DNA of 64,000 nucleotides from NCBI GenBank assembly GCA_003993805.1, contig RSEF01000013.1, positions 19,767,715-19,831,714 on the forward strand, given 5' to 3'. Source of the DNA: Himantopus leucocephalus (lineage: Eukaryota > Chordata > Aves > Charadriiformes > Recurvirostridae). The stretch's first letter is position 1. Each line of letters starts with the position of its first letter. Both the position numbers and the translations under genes were made by a program. Below, in pieces: positions 57,871-64,000 of this stretch. The notes beneath the pieces are model-generated. The model was not told the origin of the DNA. It saw only the letters and a list, made by a program, of their open reading frames with translations, and searched no databases.

Positions 57871-58435
57871 CAGTGCAATTACTCCCCATGGAACACTTGT
57901 ACAATCACGCCCAGGGGCTCCCAGAGACCCCCGAGCCCCCAAGCAGATCTTCTGCTGTTAACTAATAGTCATTAGTGGTCAGTTTGGGCCTTTTCAGGGC
58001 AGGATCCTTCATTTTCCACGCAGCCCCATTGCCCATCACATCTCCCTCCCGCACGGTTTGGCTCATTGGGTCCCCCCTCCCTCGCACGGTGACAAGGCAC
58101 AGCAACACGAGCACACGGGCTCACGTCGTCCCGATGTCACCCTGCTGTGAAACCGCCCGGCCCCGAGCCAGCGCTTCACCCGCAGCCGCGGCACCTCACG
58201 CCAGGTCACCCCCCTCCTCGGGGACCTGATCACCTCCTGCACGCAGCGACAGATAAGTTCTCTGGGAGGGGCACGTCTGTATTGACAACCCAACGGTACC
58301 CCTATCTGCCACCAAAATTAATTGCATTTCCCTGGCACTTGGGTGGGTGACAAAAATCCCGACGGGCCCCTTGAAGACAGCGACTGTAACTGCCCCCGGT
58401 TAAAGCTGCGGGGGAGGGAGCGAATCCTACGGCTC
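57871..58435. other. No gene seen
   Basis: GC-rich to mixed DNA, CpG-bearing at 58060-58260. Short overlapping frames only. Confidence 0.55.
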
Positions 58436-59140
58436 GGCAATAAAAAGCGCCTTTAGAAGTTCATGGATATTTTCAGGGAAAAAATATGAAAATGAATACT
58501 AAGCATTGAGATAAACAGCTATGCTGCATTTAAAAGGATGCTCTATTTATTCTAGGGATTTTTTAATTATAAAATCAATGAAGTGTTAATGATTTTAAGC
58601 ATTACTTCAGCTCACTGGGAGTTCCAAAACAACTTTTTTTAGTCTATGGCATAAATTCATAAGTTGCTCTGTTTGACCAATTTGTCAAGACAATTTCCAT
58701 TAGTAAACATGAATATTTAATGAAAGGGAAAACTGGCATGAGCAACTTCACTTAAGCGACTAATGACTTACTGGAAAACAAGTAAGATACATTAATATGC
58801 CACTTCTTTAAGTATTTGCAGAGCATAACAACCCAAATACTTCAGTAAAACCTTTATTTTACTCTGTATTTATCTAAGTATCTACGTTGCTGTTGCATGC
58901 AGACATCAGCAAATCAGCTCAAAAATAAACACTTTTCTGGTTTTAACTCATCACTGCTTCTTGTTTACTCATGGCTTTCACAAGAAGATCTGAAAGTATT
59001 CTCACCTCTTTCATTGCTAAATTGGCTAGAATTATTTTTTGTTTAAAGATAAATACAAAGGCCTTATGACTATAACATATTAACGTACTTCTTGTTAAAA
59101 TACACGGAAGGAGGGAAAAGTACTGCACGGCTCTGAAAAT
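58436..59140. promoter_or_regulatory. Long AT-rich, conserved-element-like block
   Basis: About 700 bp of non-repetitive AT-rich DNA with TTTTTAATTATAAAATC near 58560 and several ATTAATATG/TTAATG cores. No repeat hallmark. Confidence 0.33.
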
Positions 59141-62100
59141 CCAACTTAAGAGCTGGAGTTCTTCCAGAAGACCTGAAACCCCCCCAGCGGGCTGCGAGCA
59201 GCTCGCAGACACCAGGCGCTCTGCTCTCCAGCCAGCCTTTGGCGCGACATTCCCCTAGGAAACAACATCAGAATCAGCCTTACTAAATACACCTCGGGTC
59301 ATTTTAGGGAAAAATACCAGCAGAAACAGAAATGCGGGCACTAAGCAAGGCTGTCTAACGATGGAGCCCTTTATATGAGGAGACGAGTGGTGAACGGTGT
59401 TGGACTTTCTGCACGTGTTGCTGTTTACTGCCAGCCATGAACTTCACTGTGGCCGCACCAAAGACGCTTTGACTTCCCCGTTTACTCTTCCTCCCGTTGC
59501 CGGGTACCTGGGCAGAGCACGGCGCCGTGCCTCAGCCTCTCCACGCTGCCGTAAACCCCGCTCTCCTCCAGCCCACAGCCTTCCCTGCCCGCCCTTCCAA
59601 GCACAGGAGATTTGATCTCACACAAAGTGTAAGAGCTGGTATCAAAACTCCTGGCTCTGCATGACCTGCTGACACTCCGCCTCTCTTCAGAAAGGTCTGC
59701 GGGGTTTGGTTTAGGGTTTTTTTGTCTCAGATTGCAGCGCAGGCAGCGCACGCCCCGAGAGCCGAGACCATCCATATGCATGGCGTTTGTAAAAAGTCAT
59801 CATTCCGATGAACGCAATTATATCCATTGGAGACGGAAGTCAGCTTTCCTCCAGCAGCAGCTCTCTTCCCAACTGACCTCCCTTTGCCACAAATCTCTTT
59901 TGACAGGCGCTCACAATTACTAAAGTGAAAAGCTGTTTCCTTTAGTCACTATCCCCGTAAAATATACTGACTCTCTTAATTACATGCTTAGTTTTTTTCC
60001 AAAGGCTCTACCCATGCATGTAGGCAATAACTCAAGCTCAGAGGCAAGGGACCATGTAACAGAGCAGGAGCAGCACAGTCGGGTGGAAAACAAACCACTC
60101 CGGAGCCCGCAGGAGCCGGGGGACCGCGGCGGGGGGTGGGCAGCACCTCCCCAGGGCCACCTCCTGCCCAGGGAGCTGCTGGCCACCCTCTCGCTGCAGC
60201 TGCAGACCCACGTTCCAGAGGGCCCCGGCCAGCACGGACACACACAGTTCGTGTTTTCATGCAGTACAAGCCATCGGGCGCCGACCGGACCGAGGACCCG
60301 GGCACCTGAATCCCTGCCAGCTTCGTCTGTGACTCGCGGTACCGAACATCTCCTTTCTGCAGGTGCAGGTCCCGCAGGGGTGGAGACGCTGCTGAAGCTC
60401 CCTGATGGTCAGAGACACCCAGGGCTCAGCACAGCTTTGCGCTGGTGTGCACGGAGTTAGGGCAATACTTATTGTAGGAGACCATGCCCAGCGGTGGGCA
60501 TCGTGTATTAAATATGGGCATAAAGGCTCACAAAGTCAAGGAAATCCCACTCCCATGTGTGCCTTCACTGGACTCTTCCCCAGTGTTATCGGTGATAAAG
60601 ACAGCAGGACCAGCAGTGCCCAGTGGAGCAGGAGCCCCCCGATCCCCGTGACGCACCAGGAAAATTGTCAAAATACTACATTGTCTCAATTCTCCCTTCA
60701 AAATACAGAAACAGAAAAACAAACCCACTCTCTTATTCCTCTTTACTTCGATGAAATTACAAGCAAAAGCGGTCAGAATGCAAATACCTGCGTAGTGCCT
60801 CCATCTCGCCCCGTGCAGACGTCCTCTCCAGCAGCACCTCGGCGCCTGTTTGCTGGAAAGTAAAAAATTCATTCAGTGACTTTCACAGCCCCATCTGCTG
60901 AATCCGTGCGTCCTATGGCTCCGTGAGAGGTGCTGAACCTGGTAAAAGCCAACCCACCTTCCCTTCCGATATTTGGGAACACCTGAGGACAACCGCTCTA
61001 CCAGAAAACTGAAGGTGATCCGAATGTTATTGACAAGAAAGGCAGCAATCGATCCATTTTATATCAGAAGGAAAAGATAACCGCTATTAGCCAGGGCTCA
61101 CTGAAGATGAAACATTTTTGTTTGTTTAAAGAAATGCCTGACTGAACTGAAAATCTTAATAGATAATCTTGGTTGAGCATTTTTTGTGCAGTAATTCAAG
61201 AACATCAAAAGCATGCTAGCCAACCCAATTTTATGTGAATTTGATATGGATTTACTCATGGCAGAATTTGTTTGAAGTCTGCAACAAGACACCTTTATGC
61301 TCTTTCACCCCAAAGCATCCTTCTTCCATATTTCAAGGTAGATTAGCAAAAGGAAAAAAAAAAGTGAGCAAAACAAAACCAAACCAAGTAAGCAAAACTA
61401 AGAAGCTATTAAAAAGTATTCCTTTGAAAAGCACAAAGTAAATGAAAAGATGTGTAATTTTCCATATACTGCCTATGGTCTACCCAAGCCACTTATGAAC
61501 TCTGGTGAAAATATTTAATTATGACAGTCATCAGGAAGCAGAAAATATACAAAGCATTTTAAATCTCTGTATAGGAACTGAACACTCTCTTTGGAGCGAA
61601 ACACGAGCTGGGACTGTCCCTGATGCCGGCAGCCAGGGACAAGCTAAAGAGCAAAGGACAAGACGACCCATGAAATATCAGAGCTATAAACTTTGATGGC
61701 CTTTCTGAAGAACTTTTGGAAGATGGCAGAGCCGGTTTGAGTGCTTTCCAGCCTTTAAAGGGGACTTCAGGGCAAAAGCTTTCACACCGAGTGGTTCTCT
61801 GGGGTTCTCAGGCAGGTTTTCAGTGAACACACTTTTTTAAAAGTATCTTGCTAAAAACCTTTCCACTTCCAGACACTCAGGCGTGAACATCTCTTCCCGC
61901 GGTGCCTCAGCCCCAGCAATCCGCGATGCACCAGCGGGGCCAAGAGGAGCTCTCAGGCTTCCGAACAGGGAGAGGCACCTCCCCGTCACCAGCGTCTGCC
62001 TCGTCCTGATGGAAACGCTGCCAAAACCAGGGAAAATGGAGACGCGGAAAAGGTTCCCCAGTTACGTGCAGAAGATGAAAGTGAAGAACCGTCTCCCTGT

Positions 62101-63692
62101 GTTATTCCACTGAGACCCATGCCTATAGCACCTACAGATCCAGAGACCTCCCAGAATATTTTCTTCCTTATCGCTCAACACTCAGCATGCAAAGGGTTTA
62201 TATCTACATACATTACACTAATGGGATCAGCTTAAACCTTCCACCCTCCTGAAGGCGCAGCCAGGAGCAGGGAGAAAGCACATACGGACATCCGCACATT
62301 TACAGAGTGAAAAAAAAATTCAAACTTCTGCTGCCACTGCAACTCCAGAGTCTTGACACCGTTTCTCCTCTCACTGCTTAAATCAACTTGCAGATAGCTG
62401 GGGAGGGAGCAAGGGAAACAGTTTCCCTGGAGCACCGAATCACGTCGTCCAGTGGGTGATCACAGGTNTGAGTTTAGGATTGCCGTGGGGTGACTGAGCC
62501 TGCCTGGCTGTACGCAGCCGGCACGTTCCCTGCGTGAGGAGGGCTTGCTCTCCACCCGGGTTCTCCAGACAGCAATTTCAGTACTCGTCGTACCCACCCT
62601 CAGGGGGTGGGCAGGCGCCCCCACCTCCCCACTGCGCCCTAGAGAAGCCCCACGGAGCCACCCCAGGCCCTGGCCCTGCAGACCCATGTCCCGCTTCTAA
62701 CAGCAGCTTTTCGCTCGCACAGCGTTTCACCAAAGGACTGCAAAGCATCAGTCAACCCAAATGAACTTCAACTTTGCTCCTCCGAGAATTCAGAAACAAG
62801 CCTATTTTATGACTGCTAGAAATAAGAAATCTCATGTTTCTCCCAAGACCGCTTCCCAGCGCATCTGAGGAACCTGTGCAGAACCACCAGCCTCACCAAC
62901 GGCACTGCCCACTTCCAGAGTTAACCCACGTCTGTTGAAATCTTGGGTCAAACTGGAAGCACACAACTTCTTTGAACCATAAAAGGTCTTCATTAATAAA
63001 CCCATTTGCAGAGTACTTTTAATATCAGTTCTCACCTCCTTCACAGCAAGATGGGTATGAGACAGATGGAAGAAAGGAAAAAAGCACCAAAAATAGTGCA
63101 TCCTCAGACGTGCCCTGAGCAGACCCAGCCCTGGCTTCGCAGCGGACTATCTTCCCTGTCGTATATCACACAGCAGTCAGAAGCTCAGCTCGTTGGTTTC
63201 TTAACAAGCTCTTCTGGTAAAAAAAGGCAGCGTGATGTGGGCAACACACTTCAGTCATGAACGGTGTGTAGAGCCAGCACAAACGGGAATGAAAGCAGGG
63301 CTTCGGTAGCTGGATGGGGCAGACATAATAACAAAACACCTCATGGAAGACATGGAAACTATATTTATAGTTTCAGAGAACATAGAGCAGGGGAGCGAGC
63401 ATGTGTGACCACGTAACCCACTGCTGAAATTAGCCCCTTCTGCAGATGAGTGATGGAGCCAACTGGAGCAGCTACTGCCCATTTTTTTTTATTAAGAAAA
63501 TGCTCGCTCCCTTGGGAATCATGCAAGGAAAGACATTTTAGGCTGGAGAACTGATAAATAGTCCTGGTTTTCCGCAAGGCATTGACAGGCTCACTCAGTG
63601 TTTTTGTAAGTCGGCACGCACGGATGGACAGCAGTGAATCAATGTGCCTACAGCACGCAGTTAGCAGTCACCTTGTGCCGTGCCTCCTACAG
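59141..63692. other. Mixed DNA, no gene
   Basis: GC-rich patches at 59500-59600, 60090-60320 and 61880-62000; AT-rich DNA at 61000-61260 and 61330-61520. A perfect ATGCAAAT octamer lies at 60778-60785. An ambiguous base N is at 62467. The 158- and 152-codon plus-strand frames near 59984-60863 overlap minus-strand frames in GC-rich DNA. No repeat was recognised. Confidence 0.5.
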
Positions 63693-63803
63693 CAGTCATT
63701 TCTGCAGCTGCTATACTAAAAAAATGTCTTTCCTGGACCTGCTTACCATGAATGCCCTGGAGACAACTGAATTAGTGGAAATGCAGGCTGCTGTTGTCAT
63801 ACC
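63693..63803 (+). other. Candidate symmetric exon (111 bp)
   Basis: The sequence before it ends TGCCTCCTACAG (AG at 63691-63692), a reasonable acceptor with a CAGCAG alternative, and GTAAGT follows at 63804. One frame is open across the whole exon, with one base left over at the start and two at the end, so the exon is frame-preserving. An ATG at 63724 has A at -3. The peptide from it begins MSFLDLLTMNALETTELVEM and looks like an amphipathic helix. The donor lacks the usual AG before GT, which weakens the case. I do not recognise the protein; chance remains likely. Confidence 0.22.
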
Positions 63804-64000
63804 GTAAGTAGTTCTGGATTGAGTTGCCTGCCTGCCCGTCCCCAGCGAGCTCTTTACATCTATCCGAGCTGATCGATTTTCCATCAGTTTTCTGCGGGAT
63901 GAGTTCAGATTCCCCAGCCTCAGGTATGCGGAAGGAGCGCGTGAGTTAATTCACTAAACTGCTCCGTGATCCTTCCACAGTCTCTGCAGGAAATGCAATC
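63804..64000. other. Window edge, nothing recognised
   Basis: Mixed sequence after the candidate exon with no further splice pair visible before the window ends. Confidence 0.5.

Noticed and set aside
1..64000. CRISPR arrays, bacterial operons, insertion sequences or phage genes
   Set aside because: The CR1 elements, LTR, MIR relic and lack of coding density make this vertebrate nuclear DNA; no evenly spaced direct-repeat array exists apart from the minisatellite.

Overview
The window reads as non-coding DNA from a bird nuclear genome. The evidence for a bird is five fragments of the CR1 LINE, several with the 3' end typical of birds (a 'cccttccaaccc'-type block, then short tandem ATTCTGTG or ATTCCGTG units), one endogenous-retrovirus LTR of avian type, and no Alu-, B1- or L1-like interspersed elements. 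Base composition also swings sharply over short distances between AT-rich blocks and CpG-dense spikes. The species and chromosome cannot be told from the sequence, and crocodilians and turtles also carry CR1.

I recognise no protein-coding gene, tRNA, rRNA or known microRNA. Nearly all open frames are short, start at non-ATG codons, or come from GC-rich or tandemly repeated DNA. Four things deserve a transcript check: splice-bounded candidate exons at 25324-25708, 36727-36847 and 63693-63803, and a 222-codon frame with a strong start context at 29748-30416.

Layout. 1-5540 is mostly featureless apart from a possible ancient CR1/L3 relic (4343-4425). 5541-10740 holds two long AT-rich blocks that look like conserved non-coding elements, separated by a GC-rich stretch with a strong G-quadruplex motif (8602-8660). 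10741-17041 is mixed and ends in a CR1. 17560-18330 pairs an AT-rich block with a dense CpG island. 19161-20433 is another AT-rich block followed by a probable solo LTR, and 21080-21290 is a 106-bp tandem duplication. 24551-30847 carries three CR1 copies (one interrupted by an assembly gap), a MIR-like SINE and a candidate exon. 32490-32625 is an ancient CR1/L3 relic. 37000-45370 alternates AT-rich blocks with CpG-rich patches. 45378-46409 is a compound locus: CpG island, trinucleotide tract, 100-N gap and a 25/34-bp minisatellite. 47561-64000 has more AT-rich blocks, a polypurine tract, a CR1 and the candidate exon near the right edge.

Overall picture (inference): recognisable interspersed repeats cover only about 3% of the window, and many AT-rich blocks carry homeodomain-type and POU-octamer-type sites. 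That fits a regulatory gene desert or a large intron near a developmental gene. I could not identify the neighbouring gene, and I found no self-contained new system here. The best leads are listed as findings.
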